Positions 13,801 to 28,800 of a stretch of 64,000 bases of DNA are shown here, piece after piece; positions within the stretch are counted from its first letter, which is position 1, and every line of letters begins with the position of its first letter. A model generated the notes under the pieces. That model saw nothing but the letters and a program-made list of their open reading frames with translations. It made no database searches and was not told the origin of the DNA. The DNA lies in NCBI GenBank assembly GCA_023213315.1, contig JAKCPI010005336.1, positions 59,605 to 123,604 of the forward strand. Direction: 5' to 3'. This DNA comes from Euborellia annulipes. Lineage: Eukaryota; Arthropoda; Insecta; Dermaptera; Anisolabididae. The translations under genes were made by a program, and so were the position numbers.

Positions 13801-16800
13801 GTCGAAACGTTGTATTTTTAATAAATAATTAATAACAAAATGTGGTCTATAATTAAAAACTCCCATAATAATAAATTAAATTATAGTTTTATAGAAAGAG
13901 AAAAAAAATTGATTCAGGATCTGATGTGAATGGATGGAAAAAATTAAAATCAAATTATAAGTATGAAAATAATTCTACATAAAATTTGTTAATCTCTTTA
14001 AATACCAAATGAGATTAACTCGTTTACTAATCAAATGTTTAGTGATGTCTACGAAAAAAAGAGCTAATACAAAATTTGTGATAATGAAAAAGTAAAATTT
14101 GTATAAAATGAAATACAAAATAAAATCATGGAAAAATTTTCTGAAAATTAGAAGAGATAAAGGCCTTTTTTACGATTTAGGGACGGTTGCTTCACATCTA
14201 GTCAATTAGCTACCGATAACAAATCATCGATATAGTAAACAAGAACACGCTTAACCTTCGAGTTAAAAAAATAAAAATACTTTTTCCACATATTTATCAC
14301 ATAGCTCTCTGAGTTAAAAGGAAAGTTTTGCAAAGTTAGCGACTTAATAAAGGCATAACTTTTAAAAATTAAAATTAATTAAAATAATTAATTCCTTAGA
14401 GAAAGAGAAATTTATAGATATTTTTAATTTGTTTTTTAGAAACACAGTCGATATTTGAAGATGAAGTATTTTAATTATCTTTTTATTGTGAATTTGAAGT
14501 AATTAGTCTGATATTTATTTATTAAAAAAAAAAGAGAAATAATTGAAATATAAACAATAATTCGAAATGTTTCAGTGGAAACAAAAGCCTTATATATTTA
14601 TATGTAAAATAATAATAATGAAAATAATTAATTCAAGCTAATTAAATGTTTAACAAATTTTAAAAATTTCCAAAAAAAATAAAATAAATAAATAAACAAT
14701 GCTTGTTTCATCCAATTTTATAGAAAATTAATTTACTTTTCAGCATAAAATGTTTCAATGTTTATATAAAATATCTAGCTTGTATTTTATTTTTTTTAAG
14801 TAATACATTTTTTTTTAGCAGAAGGCATCATTAATGTTTCAAGGGTAGTTTATAAAATGGATAGATGTGGATTAGGAAACTTAGTTTCGACAAAGAGAAT
14901 TATTTGTACAGGGTAGAGGCTTATTAAATATTAATATCCCAGCCAATAACCGAAATGGTAGGCCTTGGCTCTAAAGGAAGATGAGCCAGGGGTTATTTTG
15001 ATTCAAGGCCGTACAGGTGGTGCAAAAGCAACAAATTCTCTTAATTACTTCCTCGTATTTTGAAATTATATAAAAAATCAGAGCAAATCAAGGATCTTTT
15101 TCTATAATTAAAAAATATTAACCAGTTATAAAATCAGGCAAAGTAAAAGAAAATGGTGGCTGAGTGCGAGGCCACCGTAGGCAAGTTTATTTTATTATTT
15201 ACGCAAGCAGTAGTAATTATTTAAATGATTTTCCTTATTTTCTTGTATTGATACTCGGAAAATTCTCTTTGTCTTTTTTATTCAATAACTGTTACTTGAA
15301 ATGAAAAGATAAACTTATAAGTAGTCTGTAATTCGAATGAAAGGAAACATATTAAATTGCCTGGCCCAAATATAGGTGATCGATATCAACTTGAAATGTA
15401 TTCAATAGAAAGAATATTCCTTCGCCAAGTTTAATTATTTCTAATTTGTTAGAATATATTTTGTAAATTGATTTATAATAATAATAAATAAGAATAATAC
15501 ATTTTTAATGATTTATTAATTTAAATTAATTAAATCTGGTGTGATTTTTTTTTTTTTTTTTTGGAAGGGGTGATTGGTCGAACCAGATTTTTTTGTGTCG
15601 ACATATATTTAGTTTCCACTGATATATTAGAATTCAAGATGTAAAATTTATAAACATGGGAAAATATTTATATTTTGTTACCATGGTAACCATTTCTCCT
15701 ATCTTTTCTATAAAGTACAAGAGTGAAGTGTGCTTCAAACAATTTTGAGGGCAAAAAAAATAAGAATATACGTTTTAAAGAACATCTAAAAAATAATTGA
15801 TTTTCAAATTTTAATCAAAATCCTTAGATCGAATTTTGAGAAAATCGAAAAAAAGTGAACAAGTACATTAGCAAAGTACTAGTACTTTTTGGCCGATTTT
15901 GATTAAAAGTTTATTTTCACGCTCGAGGGGGATGTCTAACTTAAATATAAAATTTCAACCTCCTAGCTCAATTCCTTCATGTTTAAAATCGAACACAGAC
16001 ACACAGACAGACCATGTTGAGAAAACCACTTTTTTGGATTCAGGGGGCCTCAAAACGTGTATATCCATCAAAATCTCGACATTGAATTTTTGACATGAAT
16101 CCAATACTTTCTCTCTATATATATTAACATATATAGAGCTAAGAGAAAGTAAAAAGTATGTTTTATTTAATGATTTTTGTTGGTAAAGATAAACGAGAAA
16201 TATTTTTATGACATCTATACATATTTTATATCAGAATAAATATATTTAAAAGTATGACCCAAATATCACTGTAAAATTTCAATTGAGAAAAAAATAAATT
16301 TTATTGAACTGTTAAATGTCGGTTAAAGTCAGGAAATTTTTTTTTATCTATTTCCAACTTTATTGTATATTTATTTATTTATTTTTTAGAGGGGATGTGA
16401 ACTTCCACATGCTAAAGGCCATAAAGGCCACATGAGTTTATTTGTAGGACAAATTGATCCTATAAATAGATGACCAAATATTAAAACGATATCGCCTGGT
16501 TGCCTAACTATCGGGAATTCGCTTAATAAAGGAGAATTTTATTTTGTTATTTTATTTTCGTTAAAGGTCATTTTCGGAATCTAAGGTCATTTAGACCCCG
16601 TCATTCGATAGTCAATTAATTAGAAATCAATTTTTGTTGCATGGGACGGGAGGCGAACACCTGGCCCCTAGCATAAGAAGCAAGTTATGGAATTTTTCTA
16701 ACAGAAGTTAAAGGCAAATAATAAAAAAATTTTAATCCTACATAAAAGTCATGCAATGTTTATTTTTAATGAAAGAGAAAATAAATTTTGTTACTTTTTG

Positions 16801-19800
16801 TTTAACGGATGAATATCTAATTTTCACTTGTTAAGGTAGGTCAGGTTAGATTAAAATGGATGTTCATTTAGGCCTTTTGGAATACCTAGGGATGAGAATA
16901 TCTCCCACTTAACTACCTCAGAAGACGACATTGGCAATATTTGAACATTTTTTTCAATTTAAATAACAAATGTATCTCACTGGATTTAATTATATTACGC
17001 ACTAGTGAGCAGGGGGGGGGTATTTGCATTTTTAAATTTTATATTTTTTTTCTAAATAAAATATTTCAAAATATATCTACGGGTATATAAACTGTAAAGA
17101 ATTAAAAAATTAATTAAATATCTTTTGGCCAAATTTGAGATACCTAACAGGGGGGGATGGGGGGGGGGGGGGGGGCCCCCATTTAAAATTTTTTTTTTCC
17201 TGTAAATTTTAAGAAAAAAAGTTTGCCCTACTTGCTCTACCGCGCATAATTAAGTTTCACTTCTAAAATTAAATATTTAACAAATTTCTTTCTTTTTTTT
17301 AAGAAAATATTAGAAATAAAATAATAAACTTATGAAATGAATATTCTTGATGATTTTGTTTGAAATTATGGGAAGGATAAAAAATAATAACGAATTTTGT
17401 TTGAAAATGACTTAATCTTTAGAATATCGATTTCGGCACTTAGTAGTCATATCATACTAATCATCCGGTCCGCTAAAAATGTGAAAAATAGTTACATTTG
17501 TGATATATTTATTTATATTTTCACATTTTTAATGGATCTGATGCAAGGGCGGATACAAGGAGAAGGGGGTAATTACCCCCTCCGAGATTTGAGAAATTTT
17601 TTTTTTTTTTTTTGAAAAAAATGTTAAAAATTAATACTTAAAAATTTGATTTGTATATATATTCTGGTAAACAAGTACAGAATGCGCCTTTAAATTATTG
17701 AAATTAAGAAAAAATTGTGTGCTGTGCGACCAGTCACAACAGATTACCCCCCCCCCCCTCTGGATCCGCACTTGATCTGATGATGGTACTTCGTGACGAA
17801 ATCGATAGTCTAAAGATTAAATAATCTCCAAGCAAAATTCGTTATTACTCTTTATCCTTCCCATAATTTAAGAAATGAAGTTTGTCTCCAATAAATTTTT
17901 TTAACACAGGACAGCTATTCTCAACCGCTGGTCAGGCGGACCACCAGTGGTCCGCGGAGAAATTTTGCTGATCCCCGGACAATTTTATTTATTTAATAAA
18001 GTTGAACCCCTGAATGGCCTCAGCTGCCGAAAAGGGTTTTTTTTTAAGTGATATTTTTTGTTGTGTTCCTATGTCCATGAGTTTGTGATTTTTTTTATAA
18101 TTCTCTGTGATTTTTGTTAAAGGTTTATATACTTAATTATTATATGTATATATAATTAATTACATATCTTTACATTTAAATATTATTGTAAATAAATGAT
18201 AATAAAAATGTTACAATTAACTTATGTAGTAGTTCTTTAATAACTAGTAAAATTTTGTTGTTAAAAAAATATCACTGGTTTTTTACAAGTTTTACTGGTC
18301 CGCGGGCCACAAAAGGTTGAGAAACGCTGGTCTAATGTAAATTAATAAAATCCTGAAAATAAAGTCTGCTTTATTAAAATAAATCATTCCGTCAACTTGA
18401 GAATAATTACAAATAATCTTACTGAAAAGTTTTTAGAAATTATTTTTTGTTGCAGAAAATCTTGTCTAAATGACAAAGAAATTTAATTGACAAGAGATTT
18501 TAGGGAGAGAGGGATATAGAAAAGAACTTATGAGAGTCAATTAAAAATAAATAATATTTCAGTCGGCTGATAACTTCCGTGTTTTTAAATATCAACTTAT
18601 TTTCTAAAACGTCTGATTTCTTAATTAGTTGTGTGAACTTGACATAGATCTAATAAATCTTTCCCAAGTCCTGTCATTAATATTTTCTCCTTTTGATATT
18701 TTTAACGATCTTAACGAAAGTTTTATGAGTTCCAAGTTCAGCTGTAAAAACACTTGAAACGAAGATCAAAGGAGAGTTTAAGAGTTCATTCTTTTTATAT
18801 TCTAATAAATTATAAATATTAATATTTGCTTTTAAGGTGCGCGTCTCGGGGCGCTAATTTTGGGAGCTTCCAGCCGCCACAATTTTGAAGCTATCGACAT
18901 CAAATTTTTTTAAAATTAAAGCTATTTAAAATATCTACAACTTATAGAAGCTTTTTTTTTTAATTACGAAAAAATAAAATTTTTTTTTAGATTAATCACA
19001 TTAAAGAAAAGATATTTTTTAAAAATTCGCTCTAGATCTTATAGATAATTAAATTAGTAATCATTGTGTTAAAAAATAATTAATTTTTTACCCTTAATTA
19101 ATTAGCTGGAATCTTTAAAATGAAATGGAATAAATCCCTCGTATCCCTATGGAAAACTAACGCCATCTCTTGCCGTCTAGAGTAACTCGGTAGTGAATCG
19201 TCTTCTAACGGCTTTTCGAGACGCGCACCTTAACCAGATTTGTATAAAATTATAGATAATTTTCGTTTTTATACATTTCTTTTCTTTTTGGCGAGAAAAT
19301 AAGTAACGTCTCTAAATATTTAAATTTTATTTTCTTATTATGATCGAATTGTTATATATAATAGGGAAGGGAGAAAGGAATTGAACCGTGAAATAAATAT
19401 TTACTTAATTTTCTAATAAAGTCGCCGCTGAAAAGGATATTTCGTTTTATCATCTCCCATTGAACGCCTTGAAATCTTTAATTCAGTGTGTCGGTGGAAC
19501 TCATTTCTTAATTAATTTTCATCAAGTTCAAACCCTCACTCTCATCACACGTAAAGTAATATTGCTTGAAAATACTATTCTATTTTTATCTAATAATTTT
19601 CTTTTTTTATGATGATTAAAATGGTAGGCTATTAAATTGCTTATCCACTTGCCAAGTTTGAAAGTGTATCGTTTCTTTAAAATCTTAAGACTCATTTGGA
19701 AATTATGAACTGATTAAGAAAAGTCATGTAAAATATTTTTCAACAAAGTCTTTATTCAAATTTATAGATGTGCACAGTGGGAATTGGCTCAATAAAAAGA

Positions 19801-22800
19801 GATATGACTAAAGACAGGATTTTAAGCAAAATGCTTTTTGCTTAATTTTATAAAAAAACCTATTTAATTTTTTACATGAATTACGCAAAACTAAGTGTAT
19901 TAGCCTCAAAGGGGGAAAAATAGAATCAATAAAAAAGTAATAAATAAAATAATTAAAAACTAATTGTATTGAGATTGCTTTTTTTGAGTTTTCATGCTTT
20001 TTTTTCCTTCGTGCTTTATATAATTTTTAGAAATAATTCAAAACATTTATTCAGCAAAAACGTTCATGTAAAACAAATTCTTCGGAAACTGCTTAAATCC
20101 CGTCCTCGGCGGGCTCTCGCTCAAGGGGGGGTGCAGGGTAATATGGTGTGACTGGCCGCACAGCACACGACTTTCTCTTACTTTCTGTAATTTAAAGTTG
20201 TATTCTGTACTTGTTTACCAGAATATATATACAAATAAATTTTTTATTTAATTTCCAAAAAAAAATATATTTTTCAATTTTCGGGAGGGTGGGATAATTA
20301 CCCCTTTTACGTATGAGTAGAAGTTAATTAATTAATTAGTTAATTTTATGCTTATTTAATAACTTTTTATTCAAGATTTTTATGCTTTTTTTAAGCAATT
20401 TTTTTTCCCCATATTTTTATGCTTTTTTTTGTCCGTTCTTTAGATATGACTTTTTATACAGTCTGATGTGCTCAAGAGTGTAGCCTTGAGCTTAGTCAAC
20501 CAAACCAATATTTTTAAAATAAATAAATCATCGTTTTTGAATGTAACTCAATGGGAAAAGCTACTTTAAAGCATGATGGTTGCCTAACCTCAAGGCTCCA
20601 CTCTCGAGCACATCAGACTGAACAGGGGCAAGGGAGATATATCGCCGGGCCTTTTAGCCTTCAAACATAAATTCCAATTAATAAATAAGAAATTTGATTT
20701 GATTTAGTAAATACTAATTATATAAATCCCAAATAAAAAAAATTGAATTATTATCAATAGATTACTATAACTCTAGAGTAGAGAAAAATAATATTTAAAA
20801 ATATTTTCCCCCAGAGGGGGTCTAGCCACTAAGTTTTCACTCTTATTTGGTCCTTAGGACCTCTGTTACCCTCCTCTATATTGAGAGAAAATGTTACGGC
20901 TTTTTAAAAGAGCATAAATCTGATATTTGGACTGAATTGAAACAACCAGAGACTCTTTAAATAAGATTAACGATCCATAAAATCTATCGTTAAATGATTT
21001 CATTTTGAAATCCCCCAAGTGTCAAAATAATGGAGTGAACGAACTTTGTGAAAAACAATTTAGAGAATATAATGTGAAACAATTTGTGATAATTTATTTT
21101 GATGTTAATGAGAAATTATTTCGATGGATTAGTGGTCCAAGTTCCCAATTGGACAGAAAGAAATATTATCATTTTCTAAACCAAAAATTTCGGGCTTCCC
21201 AAACTTTTAGCAAAATCCTGGGAGCGTCACTGGATGAGTTTAATGATTTATTTAAATCGTACTAGATATTTATGTTAAAACTTATATCATATTTAAGTTT
21301 ATTCTTTGATTTTTGCAGGTATTCGGAAATATTAAATAAATGGGAACTGGCGACTGATATTGCAATTTTTTAACAGTTTCGGTTACATAATGAACCATCA
21401 TCAGCCCTAAAAAAATTGAGACGTTACACAAAATCGTAACATCCAGAATTCAGCAATATCGTCATTACAAGTTATTAAAATAATATTTTCATTACAATTA
21501 TATAAATGTGAAATAATATATGTTGAATATATTCCTCCATTTCTGACGTGCACATGATGAAGAGGTAAGTTAATTAAGGTTAAAATTAACTAAAACGCCA
21601 GATCACTTATTTTTTTAATAATTATTTAATCTCTTGGCGATAGATTTTGCTATTTATAGCATCATCAAACCAGCTGGAAGAGCAAATTACAATTAGAAAA
21701 TTTGAATATAAATACACATAATTTGTATAAATGTATTTATATTCAAATTTTATAATTGTAATTTGCTCTTCCAGCTGGCCTGATGATGCTATAAATAGCG
21801 AAATCGATCGCCCAGAGATTAAATAATTATTAAAAAAATGAACATTTTTAGTTAATTTTAACCTTAATTAACTTACCTCTTCATGTGAAATATAATTTAA
21901 TATATAAATTAATTTTTTTGTTAGTTAATCACAGATTTAAAATAAAATTGCTTTTTTTAATATTTTCGAATACAACAATAAGTAAAACCTCAATAAATTA
22001 AAGATTTTATTATTATTATATTTATATTATATGCTCTTATATTAAGGGTCGTATTATGTTGAGTATACAGTATTGTAAAATAGTGCCTCCTACTCTAGAT
22101 TGTATTCTTTACTTATAAACACAAATTATAAATTTCCCAGATATAAAAAGTAATGCATAATTTTATTAATTATTTTTAGAATTCTTATTTAAATAAAATA
22201 ATTTAATTAGTGACGTAACTTGTAACAATTATGGGCAAAAAATGATAGCTCAAGGGGGAATCCCTCGATCGCTCCTCCGTGTCTTGAATTCTGTTTGCCG
22301 ATAGTGTTCTATTTAATCAAAAAAAAAAAAAAAAAAATATGATATGTATAAAATATTAATTGCTAATTTTAAATAATTACTATTATTTAATGATTTTTTT
22401 AAACCATATCTCTTTTATTCGATAACAAATTCTAAAATTTAAATGACTCATTCTTAATTGTATTTTTGTAACAATTTGATTTCTATCACATCCTTCAAAT
22501 ACACATTAAAAATAAAGTTTCTATCAAAGAATGAGTGAAGTAAGCCAAATCTCAAAGCGTGAGGTAAACTTTAATTCAGGAATCTTTTACAAATATTAAC
22601 TTCGGAAAAACTTTGCCCAAGGATTTTAGTTAGGAACAAAAATAAATATTTCAAATGTATTTATTTTTTCTAGGGTGACCACCAAACGAGATACATTTGT
22701 TAAACCTTTCTTTTGATAATCTTTTTTTTTTGACGTCAGTCACTTTAAATGATTGTTATTATTAGGAATAAAAGAAATTGTGGTTTATTTTAGTTAGTAA

Positions 22801-25800
22801 TTAATAAGATAAATTAACTACAATTTTTTTTTTATCTGCCTGGTCATCGCATACTGTGTATATATTTATTATATAAGAGTTTGTTCAACAATGTATACTT
22901 TCATAATGACTTTCCGCCAGCCCTGAAGATGGTTAAAACACTGAACCGAAACGTCAGCAGTGTCAGCAGTGTGAATTAAATAAATCAAGAAAAGGAAAGG
23001 TGCATCTCTCATTTTCTACCAGTATCGGATCCAGAGGTGTTTCTCGGGGGGGAGGGGGGGGGGGGGGTAATCTGGAGTGACTGGTCGCACAGCACACATT
23101 TTTTTCTTAATTTCGGTAATTTAAAGGCGCATTCTGTACTTGTTTGCCAGAATATAAATACAAATCAAATTTTTAAGTATTAATTTTTAAAATTTTGCAT
23201 TAAAAATATATTTTATTTTTTCGAAAAAAACTATTTTTTTCAAATCTCAGGGGGGGGGTAATTACCCCCTTTACCCCCTGTATCCGCCCTTGTTTTCTAC
23301 CCAAATTAATATAACATCACAGCTGTAAATTGCTTTTTGTAACAAAAAAAATGACCACGTTTCGGCAACTACGCTGAAATAGTTTGTTTTTTAACCTGAT
23401 AACGGTTGCAAAAATAATAGCCGAAATGTTGTAATTTTTTTTATAGTAACCAGTCATTTTAATTACAATCTATGTTTTTGTTAAGAACATTTTTACTGTA
23501 TCTGAAAAATTAGGTGTTTATTAGTATAGCAAAAAATGAACATAAAATCAGAAAAAAAAATGGTTTAAAATTTTTTTTTTTTATTATCAATTATATAAAT
23601 TTTTTTTTTGATAAATCTCACACCTTGAGCTATCAGGTGCAAATTGTTTTTTCCCTATAATTGTTACAAGTTACGTCATCTTATAATTTATTTAAATATT
23701 TTCTTATTTCGAATTTCGCTCAGGGGCCCACATCTTGTGGGTACGTGGATGGCGACCACGAGCTGCCCAAGCTGGGACAGGCAGTCCTTATGTTCTTTGT
23801 CTGTCTCTTCCTTCTATATTTTCAATAGGCCTCAGACCAAGAGCGGATCCAGGGGAGGGGGGGGGTAATCTGCTGTGACTGGCTGCACAACACACAATTT
23901 TTCCTTACAGGTGCATCCTGTATTTGTTTACCAGAATATATATAAATTTTTAAAATTTATATTAAAAATAAAATTTAATTATTTTTCTCAAATCTCGGGG
24001 AGGGAGGAGGGTTAATTGCAACAGGTCGGCCTGTTCTATCCTTCCCGGTCGCATAAACACATGCTGGTGGGAAAGAGTGAGATCAGCCGACCCCGCACCG
24101 CGAAGAAAATATTTTCTTATTTCGAATTTTAAAAATAATAAATACAAATGTTGCATTATATCAGGGTATCTACTATACATTTCTAACCAATCTGGGAAAT
24201 TTATAATTTATTTTGAAATATTGTAAATATAATATCGTTTCCTTCAAGATCATTTTGACGCCAACGTGCCCCGTAGACCGTAATAAAACGTTACACATGC
24301 TAAGAACGGGAATAGAAATTGCTTTAGGGTTTTCGATTAAATGAAACAAGGCTGAGTTGGTGGACAAAATCAGTGTTGGCAGAGATGTCTAAAATTGTGA
24401 CAGGTGTTTTGCCTGCTTGAGATGCGCTATTCACTATATATTAATACATTTAACTATTATGATAATATAAAATATAAATCAAAAGCTTATTAAATAAGTC
24501 AAAGGTTGACATGTAAATCTGTTTACAGCCTCGCATAGATGGCAGATTGACAAGAAAAAATCTGGAAATTATTTGTATAAACACTTGAAAAAATTCAACG
24601 CGTAAATTTTATGTTAAAACCAATGAACAACACTCTGGATGAAATATATAAAATGAAAAGTGAAGTGAATGGCGAGAAAATAAATAAATCTGTTGACTGA
24701 TCAACACCCAACTGATGTTTTCAACAAAATACATAAAATGATAAAATAAAAATTAGAGAATCCTAAATAAATATAAAGCGAAATTTCATAAGATTTGGAA
24801 AAACGTTTTTTAAATGTGTTAAAAGTTCCAAAGGGACCCCTTTGAATTGAAATTTATATACAAATCCCCATTGGGATTTAACATTGGCTCTATGGAAGGA
24901 AGAGCCGGAAAATGAATTTGAAAAATCTAAAATACTACACCCTCAAACAATTTTCAAGAAAAATTTCACTTACGGGTATATACTTTAGTATCTAAAAAAT
25001 AATTGATTTATGAATTATAATCAAAATGGGAAAACATTTGTAAATTTGTTGCCATGGCATCCATTTCTCCTATGATGTACAAGAGTAAAGTTATCTTCAG
25101 AAGATTTCAATGGCAAAATGAGAATATACATTTTAAAGAAAATCTAAAAAATAATTGATTTTTGAATTTTAATCAAATTATTGGTGCGAATTTTGAGAAA
25201 ATCGAAAAAAAAAACTGAAAAAGTACTTCTCAGTAAAGTACTAGTGCTCTTATTTTAAATGTCTGGGGGGGGGGGGGTACCTAACTTAATTAAAAAATTT
25301 CAACCTCGTAGCTCAGTTCCTTCATACAGACAGACAGTCACACCCACAGACCAATTTGCGACCCACTTTTTTGGAATTAGGGGACTCAAAACGTGTATTT
25401 CTATCAAAATCTCGACATCGAATTTTTGAAACCAATACTTTTTCACTATATATAGATAAGAGAAAGTAAAAAAATTGTCAATAAAGTTGGACCAAAAAAA
25501 GGAACCTCAAAAAATTTTAATTTTTTAAAATTAAGTTATGTCTCTAGAATGAATAAGAAGGAAACTTTTACATATTTATATAAGCAGACTTAGTGAATTC
25601 TAGTAAGATGTTAAAATTTGAAATTAATGGGTACGCAGAGAGCGGTAAAAAAGACCCATCACAATCACCAAAATTAACTCTCCGACTGGTGAATTCTCTA
25701 AGCAAAAAAGTTTAAATTTAACGTTCGAAATCAGCGTTAATTAATTTTAACATTTCCTTGCTATTCTGTAAACAAAAAAAATTATAACACAAAAGTGTTA

Positions 25801-28800
25801 AGTTTTAGTCAAAATAGCGTCACATCAAATGGGGTGGTTTTAAGACAAATATACAAAAAAATTCACTTTTCCATTAAAGGTGAAATTTGTTAATGAAATG
25901 GCAAAACGCCTCGGTGTGGGCGAGGCGTGTCCAAGTCATCTGGAGTGAAGTCGCCTCGCTTCTTAGCTAATTGAAATCGAGGAGATTATTTTTATTTTTG
26001 AAACCGAAAAAAAAAATAAATAAAAAATAAAATAAGGAATGAGTTTATATTAAATTTATTTTATTTTCCCATTGGAAAAGGTATTTTTAATGCCCAGAGG
26101 GAAAAATAGTCAAGTTGTTCTAAGTTGACATTGAGTTTATTTTTTTCTCAAATATTTATAAAACTTTTGAATGTAAACAAAGTGGCCAATATAAAGGGTC
26201 ATATATTACTCATGTTTTTGATTTTAGAAGTCTTTTGACTTTGTTAAATGATAACACACCTGCCTAGAAAAAAAATAAAGAGAAAAAGAGTGCCGACGCT
26301 TTAAAAAAAAGACTGTATTTTCTCAACAATACCAGAGAACCTCCGAAAAATTTAACTGATTATTGCCCGACAAAAAATGCAACTAAGAACCTGTTTTTTT
26401 AATTATAAACCATATTTTGTATTATTTATAAAAAATATAAATATTGTATAACGTTTCAACTGCTTATTTTGCAGTCGTTTTCAAGTACAGTGAGCGCCAC
26501 AATTAAGTCCCCACCTGATAGCTAGCCTATAAGTATAAGCCTAAGTATGTGATGTAGGGCCTATAGTGAAATAATTTTAATGACTGAAAAAAAAAAACTA
26601 AAAACCGGGGGAGAATATTTTTTTTTTCCCTTTTAAAATAAAAAAACCTCCACCAAACACCTACAACACAACCGGGGGGCGCCCCCCCGCCCCCCGCGCC
26701 CCCCGCGGCCCTCTTTAGGATAAGTTGTGGTTCCTAAAAACACCAAAAGGCGTCCAAAAAAATCCAAAATTAAAAAAAAAAAAAGTAAAATAATTTAAAT
26801 AAATATTAAATTCAATATACATATTTTGTTGTTTAATTTAAATGTTTTCAATACCTTTTTTGCATACCCTTTAAATAAATAATTTAAATGCGGCTCTCGA
26901 AAAATTTCAAATTTTGAAAAATGGCTCGGACTATCAAGGAGCTTGGCCACCCCTGTAATATACCATATACTTAAGGCTGTAGCTATCAGGTGGGGACTTA
27001 ATTGTGGCGCTCACTATACCTACTTGCTGCACTTGCTCCGACTCCAGTGAACTGATTTATTAAAAATATAAATATTGTACAACGTTTCGACTGCTTATTC
27101 TGCAACTGTTTTCAGTGTATATGCACAGTACCTAAAAACGACTGCAGAACAAGCAGTCGAAACGTTGTAGTATATTTATATTTTTAATAAATAATTAATA
27201 CAAAATGTGGTCTATAATTAACAATTCTCGTAATAATAATAATAATACAAACCCCAAAAGCTTTAATAAAGAGCCGGTTTCTTGACTTTTAACTAGCTAT
27301 CCTTCTCTAGTTGACTATGACTTTCGAGTACCAAATCATCAATTGATTAAGTAAGAGCCCAGAACATAGTTGACTAGCTAAGACCCAACATTTGGTAAAA
27401 GACTTGACTAAATTTTTGTTAAAAACTTAATTAATTATTTTAATTTTTAATATTTATTTTAATTTCGCTCAGGGGTCCACATCTTGTGGATACGTGGATG
27501 GCGACCACGAGCTGCCCGAGCTGGGACAGACAGTCTTTCCGTTCTTTGTCTGTCTCTTTCTTTTACATTTTCAACAGCCCTGTTATCCTTCCCGGTACAT
27601 AATTTGATGCCTTTATTAAGTAGCTAACAAATCTTCCCTGGTACTTTTGATATTGGTAGGATAATTTTGTTAATTGACGAGATGTGTATCAAACCGGACC
27701 TAAACCTAAGCCTGGTAGCATCTACTCTCTTTTATTCACTCAGTCACATGTACTCCTGAAGATGGGTTAATAGCCCGAAATATATCGAGTTAGAAATTCA
27801 ATATTTCTTTCATTTACAACTTAGTGAAACCTCACATATTCTAAATAATTTTTACTTGTATAATTATAGACTTAACTCTCTCAATGGAATTGCTCCCTGA
27901 GGATGGGTGAATAAATTTTTCCCGAAACGTCTGAACATTCACAGATAATCGAGAGTGTTTTATTTTGGTTGCCTGCACTTCCACATCCTTCTTTAGTATA
28001 ATTGTGGTGGACAACAACCATTATTTGAGGTGTATGCTGACGTATGTTAAAGTCACGCGATGATTACATCGCTTCTATCTAATCATAATAAATAAATTAT
28101 ATACATCTACCCCAGAAAAAAAAATACTTACAGGAATCACATCCGATTGGTGAGTCATATCAATTGGCATCCGAATTGGCTCTTGAGCCACACAGCAAGG
28201 TGGTACCATCTTGGGCGATTGTTTTTTTTTTTTTCTTGTACAATTCAATTGATCATGACAACACGTGGTCGGAAAATCATTCACTAAAGAGGGTGGTTGT
28301 GCACAACACGATACGAGGGTACGGGTGTGGCCCAGGAACACAACTGGGGATTCGCTGATGAAATAAGAGCGAGTCAAAAGCCACCAAAATAAAAATAGTA
28401 ACAACAGTGGGGAAAGAGAGTACTAGAAGAGAAGAGGAGTAGAATTTATACAATCACTATTAGCCAGAGACTGGACCAATCACGAACATCTGGGCACCCA
28501 AGAACGAACCTCGTGTCTCAACGAACTTATATTTATTCCTCCTGTCAGCTGCTCAACGATTTTAGCACTCGGGGACAGGGGATTGGGCCAAGGCTTGCCA
28601 TGTTCGAAATGTTATGGAGCATTTAAAACTGATCTTCATAATAATTATGTTTACAAAGCTTTGGTCAAGTCAATAAAAGATCTAAGAATATATTTCATTC
28701 ACCCAACGATCTGTTGGCTTCAGTTGGTTTTTATAAAAAACAAAAAACAAAACGTACTATTTTTTTTTTTTTTTTCTTAATGAAATCCTTTTATGTTGTA

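Noticed and set aside
15899..16093. 64-codon frame
   Set aside because: Falls inside a family A repeat and is broken in every other copy.
28210..28404. Upstream extension of the open frame over ACSL exon 1b, giving a hydrophobic N-terminus
   Set aside because: The frame has no ATG there (it opens on TTG), no acceptor fits, and the promoter-like elements imply that it is 5' UTR.
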